Shown here one piece after another: positions 44,275-52,609 of a stretch of 64,000 nt of DNA. A program made the position numbers and the translations under genes. Below the pieces are notes generated by a model, which worked only from the letters and a program-made list of their open reading frames with translations, made no database searches and was not told the DNA's origin. Source of the stretch: Ancylomarina subtilis (lineage in GTDB: Bacteria > Bacteroidota > Bacteroidia > Bacteroidales > Marinifilaceae); the NCBI RefSeq assembly GCF_004217115.1, contig NZ_SHKN01000001.1, positions 372,001 through 436,000 on the forward strand, written 5' to 3'. Numbering within the stretch: the stretch's first letter is position 1; every line of letters begins with the position of its first letter.

Positions 44275-44856
44275 ATGAGAAAAAAAATCATCAACAAAAG
44301 AGTCCTTTTTGAATTTGTATCAATAAGCTTTGCGGTATTTTTAGGTATGATGTTGAATACATGGAAAGAAGCAAGAGATAACTCTGAACTTGCCGAAAAA
44401 TCAGTGCAAAATATAAAGACTGAAATATTAAATAACAAAGAAGAAGTTGCTGAACTTTTACAAGCTCATAGGGGGCATCTGATAACTGTGGATAGTTTAA
44501 TACTCGAAATGGAGGACTCAATAAAGGTGACAAACCGAAGTGTAAGTTTGAAATTCAGATTAATCAATTCGACCTCCTGGGAGACAGCCAAACTCACGCA
44601 AGCTGTAGCCTATATGAATATAGATCTGGTAACAAAGGTTTCCGGAACATACAAATATCAAGACTATTACGATGATTTGGTAAGAAAATATGCACAAGAG
44701 AGAATGACATCTGTTCCCGAAGCATATAATAAAAGTACACTGGAAAAGTTGCAAGTTTTTATTGCATCAATAATAGACATAGAAGATAATTTGCTTGAAT
44801 ATTACGACGATATTTTAAAGTCAGATCTTTTGCCTGAGATGGATACTAAGAGCTAG
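44275..44856 (+). CDS. Single-pass membrane protein of unknown function (DUF6090-like)
   Basis: The ATG at 44275 (MRKKIINKRV) follows a GTG at 44260; either is possible. A basic N-terminus leads into one transmembrane helix (VSISFAVFLGMMLNTWKEAR). The rest is a helical, probably periplasmic region of about 160 residues (EKSVQNIKTEILNNKEEVAE). The arrangement resembles small DUF6090-type Bacteroidota proteins. The function is unknown. It is the last gene of the plus-strand accessory block. Confidence 0.7.
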   Translation: MRKKIINKRVLFEFVSISFAVFLGMMLNTWKEARDNSELAEKSVQNIKTEILNNKEEVAELLQAHRGHLITVDSLILEMEDSIKVTNRSVSLKFRLINSTSWETAKLTQAVAYMNIDLVTKVSGTYKYQDYYDDLVRKYAQERMTSVPEAYNKSTLEKLQVFIASIIDIEDNLLEYYDDILKSDLLPEMDTKS

Positions 44857-45102
44857 GAAAGTTTGATGAGCTAGGAATAGAGACGCAATTATTGTGACTC
44901 TATTTTTTTTAGAATACGATTTATTATGGTGATAGGCCTGTAATATATCGCGTATAACGAGAAAGACATAATGGATATAGAATAGAATTGAAATGCTGGA
45001 ATAATTAGTCTAATTTGGGTTTTTGATTGTAACCAAAAAAATATTTTTATTGTCTAATAAATGCTTTGATTAGGAATCATATACAAACCAAAATTAATTA
45101 AT

Positions 45103-48100
45103 ATGAATGACAATTATTCGAAGAAGCTAAGTGCGCTTCTTGTTTGTTTTTTATTGCTTTCGGCCTATGTCCGGGCGCAGGGCACGCGACTTTTGCGTCA
45201 GCCCACACTATCTGAAACACATATTGCTTATACCTATGCAGGCGATTTGTGGGTATCTGATATCAGTGGCGCCCAAACCTTACGTTTAACCAGTACACCA
45301 GCCGTTGAAAGCGATCCGCATTTTTCTCCCGATGGTCAGACCATTGCTTTTACATCGAATCGTTCGGGGGTGAATGCCGTTTATACGGTTTCAGTTAAGG
45401 GAGGCGATGTGAAGCGTTTGACCTGGTATCCTGCTTCTGCTAATGCACGCGGCTGGACTCCTGATGGGAAACGGGTATTGTACGCTTCAACTCGTGAAAC
45501 AGCACCATCTAACTTCGATCGTTTATGGACCGTATCACGCGATGGCGGCGTATCGACAATGCTAAATGCACAGTGGGGAACCAAAGCTTCATTTGCTGCT
45601 GATGGCAAGCAGATTGTGATTGATAAGGTTCGTCGTTGGGATTGGGAATGGCGCGCCTACCGGGGTGGACAAAATACGCCACTGATTATTCTGAATCTTG
45701 AGGATTCAAGTGAGAAATTGCTTCCCAATGAATCGACAACTGATGTTCAGCCTGTTTGGATAGGCGATAAGATCTATTTCCTTTCGGACAGAGACTGGGC
45801 GATGAATATTTGGATGTATGACACCAAGACCAGTGAATTAAAGCAAATCACGACATTCAAGGATATTGATATCAAATCGCTTTCGGGTTATAAGGATAAA
45901 CTTGTTTTCGAAAGAGATGGTTATTTGCAAACTTATGATTTGGCTTCAGGAAAAACAACACAGCTTGATATTGAGCTTAGTGGTGATTTCCCTTGGGCAA
46001 GAACCAAGTGGGAAGATGTGAGTGATCGTATTGCATCGGCGTCACTATCTCCAACGGGTAAGCGAGCCATAATGTCGGCACGTGGAGAAGTGTTTACCGT
46101 GCCGGTTGAGCATGGCGATGCGAGAAACATCACCAATAATTCAGCTGCAGCTGATCGCGCTCCTATTTGGTCACCCAAAGGGGATAAAATTGCATGGTTT
46201 TCGGATGTGAATGGAAAAGGCTATCAATTGATGATTGCCAATCAGGATGGGCTATCAGAGCCTGAAGCCATATCGATTGAAGAATCGAAAATGGCCTGGG
46301 AGCCAGCCTGGTCACCTGATGGGAAGTTTATTGTGTTTACTGACGATGATGTGCGTATTCGTTTGGTTGATATCGAAGCTAAGCGTATCAAGACCATTGA
46401 TGTAGGGGGTAATAATTTTGAGCGTGGCGATCTGGGCCTAACCTGGTCGAAAGATTCTAAGTGGATTGCTTATGCGAAATCGGGAGCCAATAATTTCCGA
46501 CGTATTTGTATCTGGTCGATGGCTGATGATCGGGTGAGACCGGTTACCAACGAATTGGCAGATGCTTTTTCACCTGCCTGGGATGCCGATACGCATCATC
46601 TTTATTTTCTGGCAAGTACTGATTTAGCCTTGTTTTCGGGTTATGTGAATACCTCAGTCATGGGAGCAAAGGCACCCAACTACGAGGCTTATGTTGTGAA
46701 TTTGCGTAAGAAAGATGCTTCGCCTTTTGAACCAAGAAGCGATGAAGAAAAGGCGCCAAAAAAAGAGGATAAAAAAGAAGCTAAGGATAAGAAAAAGGAT
46801 GATAAATCAGCGAAAGTCAAGGAAAAAGCCGATAGCCTGATGCAGATTGATTTTGATGGTATTGAGCGAAGAATTATTCCTCTACCTATGGAAAAAGGGA
46901 AATATCGTTACATCTTGGCTGGAACCAAAGGCATTGTATTTATTGCTGAAGCCAGTCCTAAAGGGAGAACCTCTACGCTACATAAATTCGATTTAAAAGA
47001 GAGAGAAGCAAAGGAGTTTGTTTCCGGTGTTCGATCTGTTTCGATTTCGGCGGATGGAAATCAGATGTTAGCTAAAATGGGATCGGCCTGGAAAGTGATT
47101 GGAACGAAAGGTCCCAATGGAAAAAGTGCGAAGGTTTTAAAGGTAAATTTGAAAACACAGCTCGATCGTATGGCTGAATGGAATCAGATGTTTGAAGAAG
47201 CATGGCGATACCAGCGCGACTATTTTTATGATCCCAATATGCACGGCAGAGATTGGAACGAGGTTTACGAACGTTATACACCTCTTGTACCTTACATCAA
47301 ACATCGCAGTGATTTAAATTATGTACTCGATCAGGTGAATGGTGAACTTTCGGTAGGTCATAGTTTTGTTTTTGGTGGCGATTTCCCTAAAACCGATAGT
47401 CCGTCGGTGGGTTTATTGGGAGCTGATCTGGTGGCCGATGGCAAGCATTGGAAGATTCAGCGCATTTATACCTCAGAGAGTTGGAACCCTGACTTGTCTA
47501 GTCCGTTGGATCGTCCAGGAATGAAAGTGGAAGAGGGGAATTATATCGTTGGCGTTAATGGTAAGGAAATCAGCAATAAACAAGACTTTTATAAGGCTCT
47601 TGATGGAACAGCCGGTCAGCAAACGGTTCTTCATATCAATAACAAGTCTGATTTTAAAGGTTCCTGGAAAATAACGGTGAAACCTATAAGTAGCGAAAGA
47701 GCCCTTCGTCAACGCGCCTGGGTTGAAGACAACCGACGTTTGGTTGATAAGCTTTCCGGCGGACGATTGGCTTACATTTGGGTGCCGAATACTTCAAATA
47801 ATGGCTTTATCTCCTTCAATCGCTACTATTTTGCTCAGCAAGATAAGGAAGGAGCTGTGATTGATGAACGTTTTAATGGCGGCGGATTATTGGATGACTA
47901 TATGGTTGATTTGATGAGACGCGAAACAAGAGCTTGTTTAACCAACGAGGTGCCGAATGGCGATCCGATTCGTTTGCCTGCCGGAATTGTTGGTCCAAAA
48001 GTCTTAATCATTAATGAGCTAGCCGGATCGGGAGGTGATTTCTTCCCATGGGTATTCAAGCATCAGAAAATTGGCCCAGTGGTTGGTGCACGTACCTGGG

Positions 48101-48375
48101 GTGGTTTGGTTAAATCGTCAGTACATTATCCCTTGGTAGATGGGGGTGCACTAACGGCTCCTGATAATGCCGTATTTGATCCAAACAAAAACGAATGGGT
48201 TGGCGAGAATAAAGGTATTTCTCCAACAATAGAGGTTCGTCAGGATGCACAATCCTTAAACAAGGGTATCGATCCTCAGTTGGAGCGTGCTGTTAAGGAG
48301 GCGCTTTCTCGTTTGTCTAAGACAAAAAGAAAAATAACCCCACCACCATTTTCAACACCTGCACTTAAGAAGTAG
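45103..48375 (+). CDS. Tricorn-type S41 peptidase with beta-propeller
   Basis: An exported protein of 1090 residues. After a signal peptide (to YVRAQG) come TolB/WD40-like PD40 repeats such as DPHFSPDGQTIAFTSNRSG (about 30-540). A highly charged Lys/Glu/Asp linker (about 545-580), a second beta domain, a helical and PDZ region (about 690-860) and an S41 protease core follow. The nucleophile is Ser976 in NELAGSGGDFFPW, and GARTWGGLVKSS shapes the site. Tricorn homologues degrade oligopeptides. Location should be periplasmic. It is monocistronic with a strong terminator. Confidence 0.94.
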   Translation: MNDNYSKKLSALLVCFLLLSAYVRAQGTRLLRQPTLSETHIAYTYAGDLWVSDISGAQTLRLTSTPAVESDPHFSPDGQTIAFTSNRSGVNAVYTVSVKGGDVKRLTWYPASANARGWTPDGKRVLYASTRETAPSNFDRLWTVSRDGGVSTMLNAQWGTKASFAADGKQIVIDKVRRWDWEWRAYRGGQNTPLIILNLEDSSEKLLPNESTTDVQPVWIGDKIYFLSDRDWAMNIWMYDTKTSELKQITTFKDIDIKSLSGYKDKLVFERDGYLQTYDLASGKTTQLDIELSGDFPWARTKWEDVSDRIASASLSPTGKRAIMSARGEVFTVPVEHGDARNITNNSAAADRAPIWSPKGDKIAWFSDVNGKGYQLMIANQDGLSEPEAISIEESKMAWEPAWSPDGKFIVFTDDDVRIRLVDIEAKRIKTIDVGGNNFERGDLGLTWSKDSKWIAYAKSGANNFRRICIWSMADDRVRPVTNELADAFSPAWDADTHHLYFLASTDLALFSGYVNTSVMGAKAPNYEAYVVNLRKKDASPFEPRSDEEKAPKKEDKKEAKDKKKDDKSAKVKEKADSLMQIDFDGIERRIIPLPMEKGKYRYILAGTKGIVFIAEASPKGRTSTLHKFDLKEREAKEFVSGVRSVSISADGNQMLAKMGSAWKVIGTKGPNGKSAKVLKVNLKTQLDRMAEWNQMFEEAWRYQRDYFYDPNMHGRDWNEVYERYTPLVPYIKHRSDLNYVLDQVNGELSVGHSFVFGGDFPKTDSPSVGLLGADLVADGKHWKIQRIYTSESWNPDLSSPLDRPGMKVEEGNYIVGVNGKEISNKQDFYKALDGTAGQQTVLHINNKSDFKGSWKITVKPISSERALRQRAWVEDNRRLVDKLSGGRLAYIWVPNTSNNGFISFNRYYFAQQDKEGAVIDERFNGGGLLDDYMVDLMRRETRACLTNEVPNGDPIRLPAGIVGPKVLIINELAGSGGDFFPWVFKHQKIGPVVGARTWGGLVKSSVHYPLVDGGALTAPDNAVFDPNKNEWVGENKGISPTIEVRQDAQSLNKGIDPQLERAVKEALSRLSKTKRKITPPPFSTPALKK

Positions 48376-48400
48376 AACGGAAATGTGTATTGAACAGTTA

Positions 48401-48438
48401 GCCGAATCTGAAATGCGTTTCAGATTCGGCTTTTTTTT
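48401..48438 (+). terminator. Strong intrinsic terminator of the Tricorn gene
   Basis: A perfect 13-bp stem (48401-48413 with 48418-48430) closed by TGCG and followed by eight T. Confidence 0.93.
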
Positions 48439-48572
48439 ATGGGGAATCTGTTCTTTCATATTTGATATGATTCTAATATTCTGATAACATGATAAGTGTA
48501 TCTGCGATCTTAGGTTTGTGCTACAGAGTTTCGAAGACAGATAAATTTAGGTGTAAATAAACAGATCACATT

Positions 48573-48605
48573 ATTGTTATCTTTTCTATAGTTTTCCTAC
48601 TTTCG
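48573..48605 (+). promoter_or_regulatory. Candidate promoter of the NhaP-type antiporter
   Basis: TACTTTCG (48598-48605) differs at one base from TAnnTTTG and is followed by CACTCCC, as often seen downstream of such elements. ATTG (48573-48576) lies 21 bp upstream as a -33 element. The resulting leader would be about 170 nt. The remaining 48439-48781 region shows nothing else. Confidence 0.35.
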
Positions 48606-48781
48606 CACTCCCAATCCAAAGAAATCAGAACTCCTATTAGATCAAGTGAAGAGCGTTTCGTTCATTGACTCGTCGTATCTGGTTAAAGCGTCCTGTTTTC
48701 AGATTATGCTAACATTCCATTGCATGTCTATCTGAATCCCATTCGAGGATTCTCAATATAACTAATATTAATTAATTTAAA

Positions 48782-50038
48782 ATGTTTGATTCTTTTGTCA
48801 TCGTTCTTGCCTTTTCGGCACTTTTTAGTCTTATCAATACCAAATATCTGAAGTTAAGTCCGACCATTGGGATGATGATATTGGCACTTGTTATGTCTGT
48901 TTTTATTCTTTTAGTTAAGGAATTTGCACCTTCGGTTTACCAATTTATTCCAACTTTTGAAAGAGATATTCACTTTAGAGAGTTTCTGCTGGAGATTATA
49001 CTGAGTTTTTTGCTCTTTGCGGGGGCTATGCACATTAACATTAAAGATTTACAAAAGCAGAGAAAAGCCGTTTTTGTTTTTGCGATTTTCGGAACCCTTA
49101 TTTCAACATTTTTGGTTGGCACACTAACTTTCTATGCAGCTCATTTGTTTTCATTGAACATCCCTTATGTTTATTCTCTATTATTTGGGGCACTCATTTC
49201 ACCTACCGACCCGATTGCGGTACTTAGTATTTTGAAGAATTACAGTGTGAGAAAAGATCTTCAAATGAATATTGAGGGGGAATCTCTGTTTAATGATGGT
49301 GTGGGTATGGTTCTTTTTGTTGTGATCCTGCAAGTTATCAATAGGGGGTATATGAATGTACAGTTTGATGAGGTGATCTTTCTTTTTCTGAGAGAGGCTC
49401 TTGGAGGGATTGCTTTTGGTTTGTTAATTGGATTTTTAGGCTTTCAGATTCTTAAAAGAACCGAAAACAATGCGAAGACTCATGTCATGCTAACCATAGT
49501 TATGGCATCGGGAGGGTATTCATTAGCTGAAAATATTCATGTTTCACCAGCTTTGGCCATGGTTGCTGCCGGATTATATCTTGGAAACATGATACATAGT
49601 AAGTCGTATTCAAAAAAGAATCTGATGCAATTGGTGACATTTTGGGACGTTTTGGATGAAATTTTAAATGGGGTGTTGTTTGTACTGCTTGGATTTTTTA
49701 TAACATTAATAAACCCTTCAGTTGTTCATATCCCATTTGCCATCGTCACGATACTTGTTGTTTTAATAGCGAGGTATATTTCAGTTTTAGTTCCTTTCCA
49801 GCTTATCAAACATTCCAATAAAAAGGTGAACCGAAAAACGATTTTAATCCTGACTTGGGGTGGTTTGAGAGGGGCCTTGGGAATTGCACTAGCCTTATCC
49901 GTTCCTCCGGAACATTTTGGTGACTTATTTGTTTTTCTGATGTATTCCGTGGCCTTGTTTTCAATTATTATTCAAGGATTAACAATTGGTAAGTTGGTGA
50001 AAAAGCTGGATCTGGTTAATCTGAAGGATGTTAAGTAA
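48782..50038 (+). CDS. Cation:proton antiporter, CPA1 (NhaP) type
   Basis: This 418-residue inner-membrane protein has about twelve helices. Signatures are FLLFAGAMHINIKDL, the ion-binding GALISPTDPIAVLSILK, NIEGESLFNDGVGMVLF with the ND motif, and TWGGLRGALGIALALSV. CPA1 proteins exchange Na+ (or K+) for H+. No long cytoplasmic C-terminal regulatory domain follows. It is monocistronic and ends at a perfect palindromic terminator. Confidence 0.93.
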   Translation: MFDSFVIVLAFSALFSLINTKYLKLSPTIGMMILALVMSVFILLVKEFAPSVYQFIPTFERDIHFREFLLEIILSFLLFAGAMHINIKDLQKQRKAVFVFAIFGTLISTFLVGTLTFYAAHLFSLNIPYVYSLLFGALISPTDPIAVLSILKNYSVRKDLQMNIEGESLFNDGVGMVLFVVILQVINRGYMNVQFDEVIFLFLREALGGIAFGLLIGFLGFQILKRTENNAKTHVMLTIVMASGGYSLAENIHVSPALAMVAAGLYLGNMIHSKSYSKKNLMQLVTFWDVLDEILNGVLFVLLGFFITLINPSVVHIPFAIVTILVVLIARYISVLVPFQLIKHSNKKVNRKTILILTWGGLRGALGIALALSVPPEHFGDLFVFLMYSVALFSIIIQGLTIGKLVKKLDLVNLKDVK

Positions 50039-50086
50039 CCAATTAGGCTTATTGAATCAGAGTAAACAACCTTCTTTACGATCAAT

Positions 50087-50120
50087 AAAAAATCCGAACT
50101 CATATGAGTTCGGATTTTTT
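50087..50120. terminator. Perfectly palindromic bidirectional terminator
   Basis: The 34 bases 50087-50120 form one perfect palindrome, six A at the left end and six T at the right, with core TCCGAACTCAT and its complement. It separates two convergent genes and works on both strands. Confidence 0.92.
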
Positions 50121-50150
50121 ATATCTGTCTCTTTTAAGAAGAAAGACGAT

Positions 50151-52064
50151 TTATTTCTCTGTGAAATTATAAAGCTTATTATGGAAGAGGTAACTCGCCG
50201 TTTGGTAATACGTAATGGCGTCGCGTAATTCCTCTTGATTGAGTTGCGTTACGTGCTGTTCCAAATTGTCAACCTGAAAGGCTTCGGTTCTTTTAGTTGG
50301 GACTTGGACCGTTAGTTGATTGTGTTGTAACAAACCAATTTTTTGATAGGTTCCCAGAAGGGCACGATCAGGCTGATCCAACAGAATATCCTTACCAAAG
50401 AATTTCGATTTGTAATCCATATTCAACAGCCCCAGAATTGTAGGTGCAAAATCGATTTGTGAAGCCAATGTGGCGTTTTCACCTGGCTTAATAATAGCTG
50501 GAGCATACACGATTAGAGGAATGTGGTATTTCTTGACCGGAAGCGATGTTTTTCCTGCACTCGATGCACAATGGTCTGCGACCACAACAAAGATGGTATT
50601 CTCAAACCAGGGATGTTTTTTAGCCTCGCGAAAGAATTTAGCAATGGCATAATCGGTGTATTTTACAGCGCCCTTTCTTCCCGAATGAGATGGAATATCA
50701 ATACGACCCTCAGGATAGGTATAAGGGCGGTGATTGGAAGTGGTCATGATGAAGTTGTGGAAAGGCTGTCCTTTTTTATATAAGCTATCCGCTACTTGTG
50801 TCGCTTTTGCAAATAAGTCTTCATCACAAACTCCCCAGGCATTTTCAAACGTAATTTCATCGCTTGAGAAATCTTTGTGATCGATAATATCATACCCGCT
50901 ATTACCAAAGAAATAGTTCATATTATCGAAATAACCATTACCCGCATAAATAAAATTGTTGGCATAGCCTTTCGATTTTAGAACATTACCTAAGGTGAAC
51001 ATGTTTTCGTTATGCGGACGCTTTACGATAGAAAAACCAGGTGTTGGCGGTAAAGACAGGGTCAGAGCCTCCATACCTCGAACGGTACGTGTCCCTGTTG
51101 CATAAAAGTTGGTGAAAAATAAGGATTGCTGGGCAATGGTATCCAAATTAGGCGTGATGTTGTTTGTGTTACCAAAGCGTTTAAAAAAAGAACCACTTAA
51201 ACTTTCAACTGTAATCAGCATTACATTATAATGTTTATCCTCACCTGGATAGGTAATCTGACGGGTCACATCAAGAACATCCTCGCTGGTAAAGGTACTG
51301 TTTGGGGTCTTGATAAGCTCACGCAGATGAGTGAAGGCCTCTTTGTTGTCGATGTCCTTATAAAAGGCTTTATAATCCAACTCATTGTTTCTGAAAGCAG
51401 AAAAAATCTGATAGATTCCGTTGTGAGCGAGTTCATTGGAATAGGTGTTATCCATAATCTCAGCTGTGCTTTTATTAACCGAATAGAAAGCCAGTAGGGG
51501 TAAAAGCCACAGAATAAGGCTGAGTTTTAAACGGGAAACAAAGCGAGATTCCGAGTTGATACTTTTATCGAAATGTTTTTTTACCAAAGCGAAAATAGCT
51601 GCTGAAAGCAGCAACATGCCAAGAATAATGATGGGCATTGGGTAAGACTCTCGTATATTTGAGATGACTTCGTGTGTATACACCAGGTAGTCAACGGCAA
51701 TAAAATTGTAACGAACACTAAATTCTTCCCAAAAGAACCACTCACCAATTCCTGAAAATACTAGAATACCTATGGTGATAATGAAAAATACATAAGAAAT
51801 CCATTTGTGTATTTTCGTACTAAAAATACGATCCGGAACGATTAGTAGGTAGAATACAAAGGGAATTATGAAGTACGAAATGGTTACCAAATCGTAGAAT
51901 AAACCATACAGATAAATTTGGAAGATGTGAATCAAACCGGGATCTGAATTTTGAAAATCACCAATCAGGAGTATCGTTCGAATAAGAAAAGAGAGGGTTA
52001 TAAATATCAGACTGAATAGGAGCAGACCTCCGTAGCGTGATTGCAGAATACTTTTAAATCTCAT
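50151..52064 (-). CDS. LTA-synthase-family membrane sulfatase (phosphoglycerol/phosphoethanolamine transferase-like)
   Basis: This 637-residue protein has five N-terminal transmembrane helices (about 10-190). The extracellular sulfatase/alkaline-phosphatase domain (about 270-560) begins VMLITVESLSGSFFKRFG and has ATGTRTVRGMEALTLSLPPT. Its metal-binding segment is VVADHCA. In Gram-negatives such LtaS-like enzymes decorate periplasmic glucans or lipids with phosphoglycerol or phosphoethanolamine. The actual acceptor is unknown. The C-terminal 70 residues are helical. Confidence 0.9.
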   Translation of the reverse strand: MRFKSILQSRYGGLLLFSLIFITLSFLIRTILLIGDFQNSDPGLIHIFQIYLYGLFYDLVTISYFIIPFVFYLLIVPDRIFSTKIHKWISYVFFIITIGILVFSGIGEWFFWEEFSVRYNFIAVDYLVYTHEVISNIRESYPMPIIILGMLLLSAAIFALVKKHFDKSINSESRFVSRLKLSLILWLLPLLAFYSVNKSTAEIMDNTYSNELAHNGIYQIFSAFRNNELDYKAFYKDIDNKEAFTHLRELIKTPNSTFTSEDVLDVTRQITYPGEDKHYNVMLITVESLSGSFFKRFGNTNNITPNLDTIAQQSLFFTNFYATGTRTVRGMEALTLSLPPTPGFSIVKRPHNENMFTLGNVLKSKGYANNFIYAGNGYFDNMNYFFGNSGYDIIDHKDFSSDEITFENAWGVCDEDLFAKATQVADSLYKKGQPFHNFIMTTSNHRPYTYPEGRIDIPSHSGRKGAVKYTDYAIAKFFREAKKHPWFENTIFVVVADHCASSAGKTSLPVKKYHIPLIVYAPAIIKPGENATLASQIDFAPTILGLLNMDYKSKFFGKDILLDQPDRALLGTYQKIGLLQHNQLTVQVPTKRTEAFQVDNLEQHVTQLNQEELRDAITYYQTASYLFHNKLYNFTEK

Positions 52065-52236
52065 ACTGTATAATTTGTATTTATATTATAGGGGCCAAAT
52101 ATACATTGTCTTTTTGATAAAAACCTAATATTTATACCTGCTGAAGTTAAAAAAGACAAACAACTCTTAATATTAGTCATTCTAATTAGATGTCTTATAG
52201 GTCTGAAATATTAAGTCAATAATCAACTGATATGAT

Positions 52237-52281
52237 AGAGCTCTGTATTGAATTTTATATTCATTACAGAGCTCTTTTTTT
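52237..52281 (+). terminator. Orphan intrinsic terminator in a divergent intergenic region
   Basis: AGAGCTCTGTA (52237-52247) pairs perfectly with TACAGAGCTCT (52265-52275), followed by a run of T. The flanking genes diverge (minus up to 52064, plus from 52610), so no annotated plus-strand gene ends here. It may terminate a small RNA transcribed from about 52080-52230. The rest of 52065-52609 shows no gene. Confidence 0.6.
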
Positions 52282-52609
52282 GCTTCACGATAAGTCGTGT
52301 TGAAAAAGTTAATTTGACTGAATTTTGTTTGGTGGAATTTAATGATTGAGTCAATTATTTCAAGATTATAATGTCCCTTAGACCTTATTTTTGCTGTGTT
52401 ATAGATATAAATATCGATTTTGAATTTGTGTGTGTCCAGTTGTTAAAAATACATAAGAGCATTATATGCTTAACTTATTATTTTAATTTTTTGATAAGTT
52501 TATGATGAATTTATGAGGGCGATTTTGTAAAACATATAAAGTTTGATCTAATCTGTAACTTTTTTAGCGCTCATTCGTTTTGATATCATAAAAAAACAAT
52601 AAATCGATT

